Assembly: GCA_017651425.1 (NCBI GenBank) | Contig: JAGCCZ010000051.1 | Span: forward strand, 1-50,095 | DNA from: Bacteroidales bacterium | Lineage (GTDB): Bacteria > Bacteroidota > Bacteroidia > Bacteroidales > WCHB1-69 | DNA: 50,095 nt | Direction: 5' to 3' | Part shown: positions 43,717-50,095 of the stretch, piece after piece | Layout of the letters: every line of letters begins with the position of its first letter | How positions within the stretch are numbered: the stretch's first letter is position 1 | Made by a program: the position numbers and the translations under genes | Notes under the pieces: model-generated | What the model saw: the letters and a program-made list of their open reading frames with translations, nothing else | Databases searched by the model: none | What the model was told of the DNA's origin: nothing

Positions 43717-44379
43717 TTATTTGGCGGGATAGCCTACCGGTTGGGCAAGGATGGCCTTTCCTTCAACCGGGATGAGCTCATTGAGGAGGTCACGGTCGAT
43801 GGCGCCCATCACCACGGTGCTCAGCTTGTTGGCAGCGCAATAGAGATAGACATTCTGGCTGACGAAGCCGGCATCGGTGGCACCATAGAAAATGCGGGCA
43901 TCCTCGTCAAATCCGCCCATCTTATCGTAGTTGGCAAAGAAGAGCAGCGTAACCGGTGCTTCAGCGGGCATTTTGCTGCGCTGGGACATCTCGACACGAT
44001 GGTCTTCGGGCAGGATCAACTTCAAAATATTCTCCTTGGGCACATAGAGGTAAACGCCACTCTCCATAAAGACATAGATGTCGATTTCCTGGGCATTGCG
44101 GGCTGTGGGCGAGGTGAGTTTGCCGTCAGGGCGGTTGACACCGCCGGCGCACCACAACAAATCGGAAAGTTGCTGTTCAGTGAGGGGTTGGGGGGAGAAC
44201 TTGCGCTGGGTCTGACGGTTGTTCAGAGCCTCATAAAGAGGCATGCCGCCAGTAATGGTCGGAGCGGGCAACTTGATCAGGTCTTCTTGCGGAGCTGCGG
44301 CGACAGCCTGGGATTTAGTTTGTGCCATACACGGAACGATTAATGCAGCAAGTAAAACTGCGATGATTAATTTTTTCAT
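43717..44379 (-). CDS. Secreted SagB/nitroreductase-family protein
   Basis: 220 residues. The signal peptide ends LIVPCMA with Q at +1 (residue ~20). The mature part follows the nitroreductase fold: LYEALNNRQTQRKFSPQPLT (FMN-phosphate Arg region), QLSDLLWCAGGVNRPDGKLTSPTARNAQ (partly quoted), IDIYVFMESGVYLYVP and DAGFVSQNVYLYCAANKLSTVVMGAIDR. The substrate is unknown; relatives reduce nitro- or quinone-type compounds or oxidise thiazolines. Most nitroreductases are cytoplasmic, so the apparent signal peptide is unusual. The start directly abuts the floA stop codon, so the two are translationally linked. Confidence 0.85.
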   Translation of the reverse strand: MKKLIIAVLLAALIVPCMAQTKSQAVAAAPQEDLIKLPAPTITGGMPLYEALNNRQTQRKFSPQPLTEQQLSDLLWCAGGVNRPDGKLTSPTARNAQEIDIYVFMESGVYLYVPKENILKLILPEDHRVEMSQRSKMPAEAPVTLLFFANYDKMGGFDEDARIFYGATDAGFVSQNVYLYCAANKLSTVVMGAIDRDLLNELIPVEGKAILAQPVGYPAK

Positions 44380-45360
44380 TTATTTATTAGTTTTAGGAGT
44401 TGATGGTTGGCCGACCTTGCTGATGCCTTCGCGCATCGAGGTGTCGGCTTTGATATTTTCGAGTTTGTAATAATCCATCACACCGAGGTTGCCGCTGCGG
44501 AAAGCTTCGGCAAGGGCGAGGGGCACTTCGGCTTCGGCAAGGATGACCTTGGCGCGGGCCTCTTGGGCTTTGGCCTTCATCTCCTGCTCGGAAGCCACAG
44601 CCATGGCGCGACGTTCCTCGGCCTTGGCCTGCGCGATGTTCTTGTCAGCGTTGGCCTGGTCCATCTGCAACAGAGCACCGATGTTCTTACCCACATCGAC
44701 ATCGGCGATGTCAATGGAGAGAATCTCGAAAGCCGTGCCGGAGTCGAGGCCCTTGGAGAGCACGAGTTTGGAGATAGAGTCGGGATTCTCAAGCACCATC
44801 TTGTGGGTCTCGGCGGAGCCGATGGCGGAGACGATGCCCTCGCCCACACGGGCGATGATGGTCTCCTCGCCGGCGCCACCCACCAATTGGCGGATGTTGG
44901 TGCGCACGGTGACACGGGCCTTGGCGATGAGCTGGATGCCATCCTTGGCCACAGCCGCCACGGGCGGTGTGTTGATAACCTTCGGGTTGACAGATGTCTG
45001 GATGGCCTCCAGGACATTACGGCCTGCCAAGTCGATGGCGGTTGCCGCCTTGAAGTCCAAGGGGATGTTGGCCTTGTCGGCTGAAATGAGGGCGCTTACC
45101 ACCGGTTTGACGTGTCCACCGGCCAGATAGTGGGCCTCCAGTTGGTCACGGTTCAACTTGATGCCAGCCTTCGTGGCCGTAATCATCGAATTGACAATCA
45201 TATCGGGCGGAACGCGACGCCAACGCATCAAGATAAGTTGCAGAAGAGAGATGTGGACACCATTCAGGATGGCGATGAACCACAAGCGCAAAGGCACCAT
45301 CCAGAAGAAAAGGATGATGAGCGCCAATACGCCAATCACAATTAAAATAGTGGAAGTCAT
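44380..45360 (-). CDS. floA: Flotillin-like protein FloA (YqfA, DUF-type PF12127)
   Basis: 326 residues. The N-terminal membrane hairpin ([20 protein letters not shown]) is followed by [20 protein letters not shown]. The SPFH-like core has [42 protein letters not shown] sequence and [20 protein letters not shown]. The Ala/Glu-rich region ([20 protein letters not shown]) is the oligomerisation coiled coil. FloA scaffolds functional membrane microdomains. It lies 33 bases after an NfeD-like gene, the classical nfeD-flotillin pair. Confidence 0.93.
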   Translation of the reverse strand: MTSTILIVIGVLALIILFFWMVPLRLWFIAILNGVHISLLQLILMRWRRVPPDMIVNSMITATKAGIKLNRDQLEAHYLAGGHVKPVVSALISADKANIPLDFKAATAIDLAGRNVLEAIQTSVNPKVINTPPVAAVAKDGIQLIAKARVTVRTNIRQLVGGAGEETIIARVGEGIVSAIGSAETHKMVLENPDSISKLVLSKGLDSGTAFEILSIDIADVDVGKNIGALLQMDQANADKNIAQAKAEERRAMAVASEQEMKAKAQEARAKVILAEAEVPLALAEAFRSGNLGVMDYYKLENIKADTSMREGISKVGQPSTPKTNK

Positions 45361-45393
45361 AACATTAAAATTTAATTACGGATTATTGTTGAT

Positions 45394-45858
45394 TTATAGC
45401 TTCGGTTTTACCGTTATTTTGCCGCCTTCGATTTTCACGATTTCGATTTCCGTGTCCACCTCGATAAAATCCTGAATGGATGAGACTTCGACAATTTCGT
45501 TGCCAAATTGTCCTGTGCCCATAGGTGCCAGACGCGAAATCGCCACACCCGTCATGCCCACCTGCACCTTCTCCGGATCAAAATCGTTCATCTTGCCGTC
45601 GATCTCGGTCTTGAGCTGCAGGCGGCGCCATGTTTTGGTGCGCATCATCAACACGAACGATCCGATGGTGACAACAGCGGTCACCAGCAGGCAGATCACT
45701 CCCGCCGTGGCACCGTATAGCACAAAGGAGGCCACAACCCCGCCGATCATGCAGAGCACGCCAAAGATCGCGACCACCCCGCCGGGGATGACCAGGAAGT
45801 CCAATATCATCAGCAAAATGCCGACCAAGATGATGAAAATGATGCTACCCCAACCCAT
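45394..45858 (-). CDS. NfeD-like membrane protein
   Basis: 154 residues. There are three or four hydrophobic segments (IIFIILVGILLMILDFLVIP, VVAIFGVLCMIGGVVASFVL, GVICLLVTAVVTIGSFVLMM) and then the small C-terminal OB-fold: VGMTGVAISRLAPMGTGQFG and EVDTEIEIVKIEGGKITVKP. This is a short NfeD without the ClpP-like protease domain. It partners flotillins in membrane organisation. It follows tyrS by 13 bases and precedes floA. Confidence 0.9.
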   Translation of the reverse strand: MGWGSIIFIILVGILLMILDFLVIPGGVVAIFGVLCMIGGVVASFVLYGATAGVICLLVTAVVTIGSFVLMMRTKTWRRLQLKTEIDGKMNDFDPEKVQVGMTGVAISRLAPMGTGQFGNEIVEVSSIQDFIEVDTEIEIVKIEGGKITVKPKL

Positions 45859-45871
45859 AAATGACTAATAG

Positions 45872-47158
45872 CTATTGTATTTTGACTATAAAATAATTCT
45901 TTTTCCCTTTCTGGACTAATATATAGCGTTGATTCAGGAGATTGTCTTTTGTCACAATTGCATCTTCCTTGACTTTGGTTTTGTTGATGGAGACGCCGTT
46001 GTCTTTGAGCATGCGGCGGGCTTCGCCCTTGGATGCAAAGATTTGAGTGTGTTCGGCGAGAAAATCAACGACACCGCAGCCGTTCTCGATGATGGAGGCG
46101 GGCAGGTCGAATTGCGGAACACCCTCGAAAACAGAGAGGAAGAGCTTTGTGGGGAGCGTTGCCAGGCTCTGGGCGGTGCCCTTGCCGAAAAGGATCTCGG
46201 AGGCGTTCACAGCGGCCTCGTAGTCCTCCTTGGAGTGGACGCGCACGGTCAGGTCCTTGGCCAACGCCTTTTGGAGGATACGGTTGTGCGGTTCCGCGTC
46301 GTGGTCCTTCTCCATGGCTTCGATGGCCTCTTTGGTGAAATGGGTGAAAATGCGGATATAGCGTTTGGAGTCCTCGTCGGAGCAGTTGAGCCAGAATTGG
46401 TAGAAAGCATACGGGGAGGTACGTTCCGGATCAAGCCAGACGTTGCCCTTCTCGGTCTTGCCGAACTTGCCGCCGTCGGCCTTGGTGATGAGGGGGCACG
46501 TCAACGCGTACGCCTCGCCGCCGGTTTTGCGACGGATAAGCTCGGTGCCGGTGGTGATGTTGCCCCATTGGTCGGAGCCGCCCATCTGCAGCTTACAATT
46601 GTAGTTCTGGTTGAGATACAGAAAATCGTAGCCCTGCACCAGCTGGTAGGAGAACTCGGTGAAGGACATGCCGTCGCCCTCGCCGTTGAAACGCTTCTTG
46701 ACGGAATCCTTGGCCATCATATAGTTGACCGTGATATGCTTGCCGATGTCACGGATAAACTCGAGGAAGGAGAACTTGCTCATCCAATCGTAGTTGTTGA
46801 CGAGGATGGCACGGTTCGGCTCGTTGGAGTCGAACTTGAGGAACTTGGAAAGCTGTTTCTTGATACATTCCTGATTGTGCAGGAGAGTCTCCTCATCGAG
46901 GAGGTTGCGTTCCTGGGATTTGCCGGAAGGGTCACCGATCATGCCGGTGGCGCCGCCGAGCAAGGCAATGGGCTGGTGTCCGCAACGCTGCAGGTGCGAA
47001 AGCATCATGATGCCTACAAGGTGTCCGATATGCAGGGAATCGGCTGTCGGGTCGATGCCGAGATAGGCGCTGACCACCTCCTTGTTGAGCAATTCTTCGG
47101 TTCCAGGCATTATGTCGTGGAGCATTCCGCGCCACCTGAGTTCTTCAACAAAATTCAT
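45872..47158 (-). CDS. tyrS: Tyrosyl-tRNA synthetase
   Basis: 428 residues. The class I HIGH motif is at 43-46 ([10 protein letters not shown]) and the KMSKS-equivalent is KFGKT in [19 protein letters not shown] (~235). Tyr-binding residues are expected in [18 protein letters not shown] and [12 protein letters not shown]. The C-terminal S4 domain ([19 protein letters not shown]) binds the tRNA variable arm. It charges tRNA-Tyr in the cytoplasm. It is second in the seven-gene run, 43 bases after the DUF4878 lipoprotein gene. I saw no T-box or other leader control. Confidence 0.97.
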   Translation of the reverse strand: MNFVEELRWRGMLHDIMPGTEELLNKEVVSAYLGIDPTADSLHIGHLVGIMMLSHLQRCGHQPIALLGGATGMIGDPSGKSQERNLLDEETLLHNQECIKKQLSKFLKFDSNEPNRAILVNNYDWMSKFSFLEFIRDIGKHITVNYMMAKDSVKKRFNGEGDGMSFTEFSYQLVQGYDFLYLNQNYNCKLQMGGSDQWGNITTGTELIRRKTGGEAYALTCPLITKADGGKFGKTEKGNVWLDPERTSPYAFYQFWLNCSDEDSKRYIRIFTHFTKEAIEAMEKDHDAEPHNRILQKALAKDLTVRVHSKEDYEAAVNASEILFGKGTAQSLATLPTKLFLSVFEGVPQFDLPASIIENGCGVVDFLAEHTQIFASKGEARRMLKDNGVSINKTKVKEDAIVTKDNLLNQRYILVQKGKKNYFIVKIQ

Positions 47159-47201
47159 CGTCTTTTCTGTGGATTTAAGTTATGGTTTAAACAATTGGTT
47201 T

Positions 47202-47603
47202 CTAATAATTTATAGTCAAATCTACGCGCCAGACGCCATCCTCCTTGCGTAAATTATAGGAGCCGTTCCGGTCTTCCTGATTATAGAGAAAATGGCATTT
47301 GCACTCGGCTACGGTGTCGTTTTGCATTTCACACTTCACTTCCTTGAATTCAATCTCATTTTTGCGCATCTGGTGCAGCTTTTCCTGCTGTCCGTTCATG
47401 TATTTCTGTATCTGTTGGATGATGGGGCGGTTGCTTTTGACCGTAATTTTGTACAATTCGTCGAAATCCGCCTTATAGAAAGCCTCCACGAACTTCTTGG
47501 TTGCAGCCTCCGGAGTATCGGCATTTTCACCACTTCCGCAAGCCAGAAACATCACGGAAAGAACGGATAACACCGTCAGAATCATTGTTTTCATTACTTT
47601 CAT
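47202..47603 (-). CDS. DUF4878 lipoprotein
   Basis: 133 residues. The N-terminus MKVMKTMILTVLSVLSVMF runs into LAC, with Cys22 the lipidation site. The mature domain (TPEAATKKFVEAFYKADFDEL, RKNEIEFKEVKCEMQNDTVA, NGSYNLRKEDGVWRVDL) has the NTF2-like layout of DUF4878 (PF12870). It is anchored in the inner or outer membrane; function unknown. It is the first gene of the tyrS-nfeD-floA operon and has a TATCTTTG -7 box at 47624-47631, 20 bases before the start. Confidence 0.85.
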   Translation of the reverse strand: MKVMKTMILTVLSVLSVMFLACGSGENADTPEAATKKFVEAFYKADFDELYKITVKSNRPIIQQIQKYMNGQQEKLHQMRKNEIEFKEVKCEMQNDTVAECKCHFLYNQEDRNGSYNLRKEDGVWRVDLTINY

Positions 47604-47623
47604 AGGATCAATTTTAGAAGTTG

Positions 47624-47631
47624 CAAAGATA
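47624..47631 (-). promoter_or_regulatory. -7 promoter box of the DUF4878-tyrS-floA-cstA operon
   Basis: The minus strand reads TATCTTTG followed by CAACT and matches TAnnTTTG. It is 20 bases before ATG 47603 and is the only such box before this seven-gene run, so it is probably the main promoter. Confidence 0.6.
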
Positions 47632-47658
47632 CAAAAAATATGCGGTTATTCATCGTCC

Positions 47659-48921
47659 TTAAATGACCACAAACTGTATGGTGGCGCGGCTGGTCTGCCG
47701 CATCAGCACCTTTTTGGTGCCAACCGCCTTTTCTGCCGCTTCTGGGGTATGGTGGCGGATGGTGATGAGCTGTACCGGGTCGTTATATTTCACCTTATAG
47801 AACTTGCGCAATTCCGCGATGCACTTTTTCAGACGGTTGCCCACATTGTCGGTACAAATGGAAAAGCTGAGTGCGGAGTTCTGCATCATGTTGATTTTAA
47901 TGCGATATTGGGCCAACATGGCGAAGATGTTGGAGAGGTTGTCCACGCCCATGAAGGAAAAGTCCTTGGGAAAAAGGGTGAGCAGGACCTGGTTGTCTTT
48001 CACAATGTAGGAGGGCACATCGGTAGAAAGGCGGCAATTGGTGATGACGCTGCCTTCGCTTTCAGGATGTGCGAACGACTTGACATACAACGGGATATGC
48101 TTGTTCTGGAGCGGTTTTAGTGTCTTGGGGTGAATAATGGAGGCACCGTAGAAGGTGAGTTCCAAGGCCTCCTCATAGGGGATACGGTCCAACTTGACGG
48201 CATCGGAGAAACGTTTGGGATCGGCATTGAGCAAGCCGGGCACATCCTTCCAGATGGTGACGCTCTCCGCGTCAAGGGCATGGGCTATGATGGCCGCAGA
48301 GAAGTCGGAGCCTTCGCGCCCCAACGTGGTGGCGAGGTTCTCCGCCGTGCCGCCGATAAAGCCCTGGGTCAGCACTACCCCACCCTCTTGCAGCGTCGGC
48401 AACATGGCCGCGCGGACCTGCTGGGTGGTGACATCCCAGTCGATGCGTCCCTCGCGGAACGTGGCGTCGGTGCGCACCACACGGCGCGCATCCAGCCAAG
48501 TGTTTGCGATGCCCACCTGGTTGAGATAGCCGGAAATCAGCGTCGTGGAGAGCAGCTCGCCGAAGCTCACAATCTGGTCGTAATCGTAGTCGTAGTTCTG
48601 CGACGGGCTCATGGAAAGGCGGGCACGCAGTTGCTGGAATAGATTTTCCAAGGAGATGAGCACACTGGCGGGGTCAGGCAACAGTTGCCTCAAGACGCCT
48701 TCGTGTTGCTGCCGCAGCTCCTCCACAAGGGCCGGCACCTCCGACGGGTTTTCATAGTATGCGGTGAGCACCCGCTCCAAGAAATTGGTGGTCTTGCCCA
48801 TCGCGGAAATAACCACGACAAGAGGTTCGTCGGAATAGCGACGCAAAATGGAGCAGAGATTCTCGATGGCCGGGGCATCCTTGACAGACGCGCCACCGAA
48901 CTTAAAGACCTTGACATTCAT
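47659..48921 (-). CDS. Aspartate kinase (monofunctional)
   Basis: 420 residues. KFGGASVKD at 7-15 is the family nucleotide-binding start. Further motifs are VVVISAMGKTTNFL, IVSFGELLSTTLISGYLNQ, VLTQGFIGGTAENLATTLGR (substrate site), EGSDFSAAIIAHALDAES and the kinase end SIIHPKTLKPLQNKHIPLYV. A C-terminal ACT region (LTLFPKDFSFMGVDNLSNIF, RIKINMMQNSALSFSICTDN) suggests feedback control by an amino acid, probably lysine or threonine. It has no homoserine dehydrogenase domain. It phosphorylates aspartate at the head of Lys/DAP/Thr/Met synthesis. Its start codon overlaps the stop of the upstream M28 gene (TAATG). Confidence 0.93.
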   Translation of the reverse strand: MNVKVFKFGGASVKDAPAIENLCSILRRYSDEPLVVVISAMGKTTNFLERVLTAYYENPSEVPALVEELRQQHEGVLRQLLPDPASVLISLENLFQQLRARLSMSPSQNYDYDYDQIVSFGELLSTTLISGYLNQVGIANTWLDARRVVRTDATFREGRIDWDVTTQQVRAAMLPTLQEGGVVLTQGFIGGTAENLATTLGREGSDFSAAIIAHALDAESVTIWKDVPGLLNADPKRFSDAVKLDRIPYEEALELTFYGASIIHPKTLKPLQNKHIPLYVKSFAHPESEGSVITNCRLSTDVPSYIVKDNQVLLTLFPKDFSFMGVDNLSNIFAMLAQYRIKINMMQNSALSFSICTDNVGNRLKKCIAELRKFYKVKYNDPVQLITIRHHTPEAAEKAVGTKKVLMRQTSRATIQFVVI

Positions 48922-49916
48922 TATTGTTCGTTTTTAATCACTTGGAGCAATGTGGTGCCGACCACACCGAGGGTTGTCTTATCGATGGCTCCGATATTGT
49001 CGGAAACCGTGTGCCACATAGGCGCGAAACCCGTACCCGTGGAGGAGTCGTAGTGGATGATGTCGATCATGGGGATGCCGGCGATGGTGTTCACATAGTA
49101 ATGGTCATCGGTGATGATGCCGCCCGGGCGGTTGGCGAAGTAGTCGCCATGACCGAGGTCATAGGCAGTGGCCCACACCTTGGCAACCACGTTCTGGGCG
49201 TAGCGCACAGAGAAGCTCTCCTGCAGGAAGCGCGCATTGGGGGCACCCACCATGTCGAGCAGGATGCCGTAGCGCGCCTTGTAGCTGGCGACATGCGGAT
49301 TCTTAGCCCAATACTGGGCACCGAGTCCCCACCACTCGCCTCGCGGGGCGTTGTCACCCTCCTTGGGCCCGTAGTCCTCGGCGTCGAAGAACACTATATC
49401 GACCCCGACGTTGGGGTTGAGCTGCCGCAGCTGGCGGGCCACTTCGAGAAGGACACCCACACCGGAAGCCCCGTCGTTGGCACCGTCGATGGCTTTGTCC
49501 CGATTGGCAGGATTCGGGTCATGGTCGGCAAAGGGGCGCGAGTCCCAATGGGCGGCAAGCAAGATGCGCTCACGTTTCTCAGGAGCGAAGGAGCCGACGA
49601 TATTGGCGGCGCTCCAGCTCTTCCCGTCGTATGTGCGCGCAGTGAACGGCTGCGCGTATGCCGTGTCGCAAAATGCGGACAACCTGCCCACCAGATAGTC
49701 ACGACAGGCGTCGTGTGCCGCACTGCCCAATGTGCGCGGCCCGAAATCGGTCTGTGCCTTCACAAACTGGTAGGCGGAATCCATATCAAAAGCCGGCGGC
49801 GTGACCGTCGGCTTTGAGGTTTCCTTGTTCGAAGATTTGTTTTTCTTATCGCAACCTGTCTGCCAAACGCAACAAAATGCAAGCAGCAGGTAAAAAATCA
49901 AATTGTTTCTCTTCAT
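48921..49916 (-). CDS. M28-family lipoprotein, probable glutaminyl cyclase
   Basis: 331 residues. The lipobox-like end of the N-terminus is WQTGC with Cys22. The M28 core shows AAHWDSRPFAD (His123, Asp125), IDGANDGASGVGVLLEVARQ (Asp148), VDIVFFDAEDYGP (Glu180 likely the general acid/base and Asp181 a likely zinc ligand) and APMWHTVSDN (His302). The single-zinc arrangement, the FFDAEDYG form and the WWGLGAQYW and IITDDHYYVN segments match Bacteroidota type II glutaminyl-peptide cyclotransferases better than aminopeptidases. Such enzymes turn N-terminal Gln into pyroglutamate on exported proteins. The alternative is an ordinary M28 aminopeptidase. The gene is translationally coupled to aspartate kinase downstream. 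Confidence 0.82.
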   Translation of the reverse strand: MKRNNLIFYLLLAFCCVWQTGCDKKNKSSNKETSKPTVTPPAFDMDSAYQFVKAQTDFGPRTLGSAAHDACRDYLVGRLSAFCDTAYAQPFTARTYDGKSWSAANIVGSFAPEKRERILLAAHWDSRPFADHDPNPANRDKAIDGANDGASGVGVLLEVARQLRQLNPNVGVDIVFFDAEDYGPKEGDNAPRGEWWGLGAQYWAKNPHVASYKARYGILLDMVGAPNARFLQESFSVRYAQNVVAKVWATAYDLGHGDYFANRPGGIITDDHYYVNTIAGIPMIDIIHYDSSTGTGFAPMWHTVSDNIGAIDKTTLGVVGTTLLQVIKNEQ

Positions 49917-49947
49917 TATTATCTTATGGTTTCAAATGAGGCTCATG

Positions 49948-50095
49948 CTACAAGACCAGCACCGTGCCCTTGAACATGGAGGCTTTTCCGTTGTAGTCCT
50001 TCACCCGGAGCACATAGACGTAGGTCACATTGGTATAGAGCTTGCCGTTGACTGTCCCGTCCCAGCAGAAGTCCTTGTCCTTCGTGTAATATACA
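49948..50095 (-). CDS. C-terminal end of a gliding-motility C-terminal-domain (T9SS type B) protein, partial
   Basis: Only the last 48 codons lie in the window; the gene continues past 50095. The visible end reads FCWDGTVNGKLYTNVTYVYV, then LRVKDYNGKASMFKGTVLVL and stop. This is the WDGxxNGK...YVYxLxxKDxxGKxxxxxGxVxL pattern of the CHU_C / gliding motility-associated C-terminal domain that routes proteins through T9SS. It lies 31 bases upstream of the M28 gene in the same direction, so the two may be co-transcribed. Confidence 0.8.
   Translation of the reverse strand, partial: VYYTKDKDFCWDGTVNGKLYTNVTYVYVLRVKDYNGKASMFKGTVLVL

Noticed and set aside
45929..47215. 428-codon plus-strand frame opposite tyrS
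   Set aside because: TyrRS motifs (HIGH, KFGKT, S4) are unambiguous on the minus strand; the opposing frame has no recognisable domain and arises from codon bias.

Overview
The window looks like chromosomal DNA of an uncultured Bacteroidota, most likely order Bacteroidales. Seen in the sequence: at least eleven TAnnTTTG-type -7 promoter boxes just upstream of genes and few Shine-Dalgarno motifs. Surface proteins end in type IX secretion (T9SS) C-terminal domains. Family-level markers also fit: FISUMP domains, a gingipain-type DUF2436 plus cleaved-adhesin protein, DUF3276 (PUR), DUF5683, DUF4878 and a gliding-motility C-terminal domain. No rRNA, tRNA, CRISPR array, integrase or transposase was recognised.

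Layout. 1-12982 (minus strand) is a surface-protein locus: a 162-residue T9SS-sorted protein, a 2550-residue collagen-like protein with four FISUMP domains, and a 1440-residue Ig/Fn3-like protein with two more. 12983-13884 has no credible gene but is rich in inverted repeats. 13885-17385 holds comM (YifB) and an AAA ATPase/DUF234-type gene, bounded on its far side by a decayed partial second copy of comM. 17499-24860 is a mixed stretch: LD-carboxypeptidase, a PLP enzyme of the threonine/cysteate synthase type, a membrane protein, a 5'-truncated AAA_14/DUF4143 ATPase, an SDR, secreted aminopeptidase C and a DUF2147 protein. 24861-25580 is a second repeat-rich gap.

25581-32644 (plus) is a housekeeping block: yidC, PUR, parA, parB, DUF5683, dapB, lepB. 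It converges with a MATE exporter, which is divergent from nadB-mtaB-M16 peptidase (34039-38049). A terminator separates these from a 1046-residue gingipain-adhesin-like protein (38123-41263, minus). 41431-47603 (minus) is a tight seven-gene run: DUF4878 lipoprotein, tyrS, NfeD, FloA, secreted nitroreductase, 5'-nucleotidase C-domain protein, CstA. 47659-50095 (minus) carries aspartate kinase, an M28/glutaminyl-cyclase-like lipoprotein and the tail of a gliding-motility C-terminal-domain protein.

Connections. The window encodes both ends of an export theme: YidC, signal peptidase I and a probable lipoprotein glutaminyl cyclase, together with ten predicted signal-peptidase-I substrates that all carry Gln at the predicted +1 position. 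The best candidates for something new are the collagen/FISUMP surface locus, the ATPase cassette flanked by a broken comM copy, and a family of dispersed palindromic elements with compensatory base changes.
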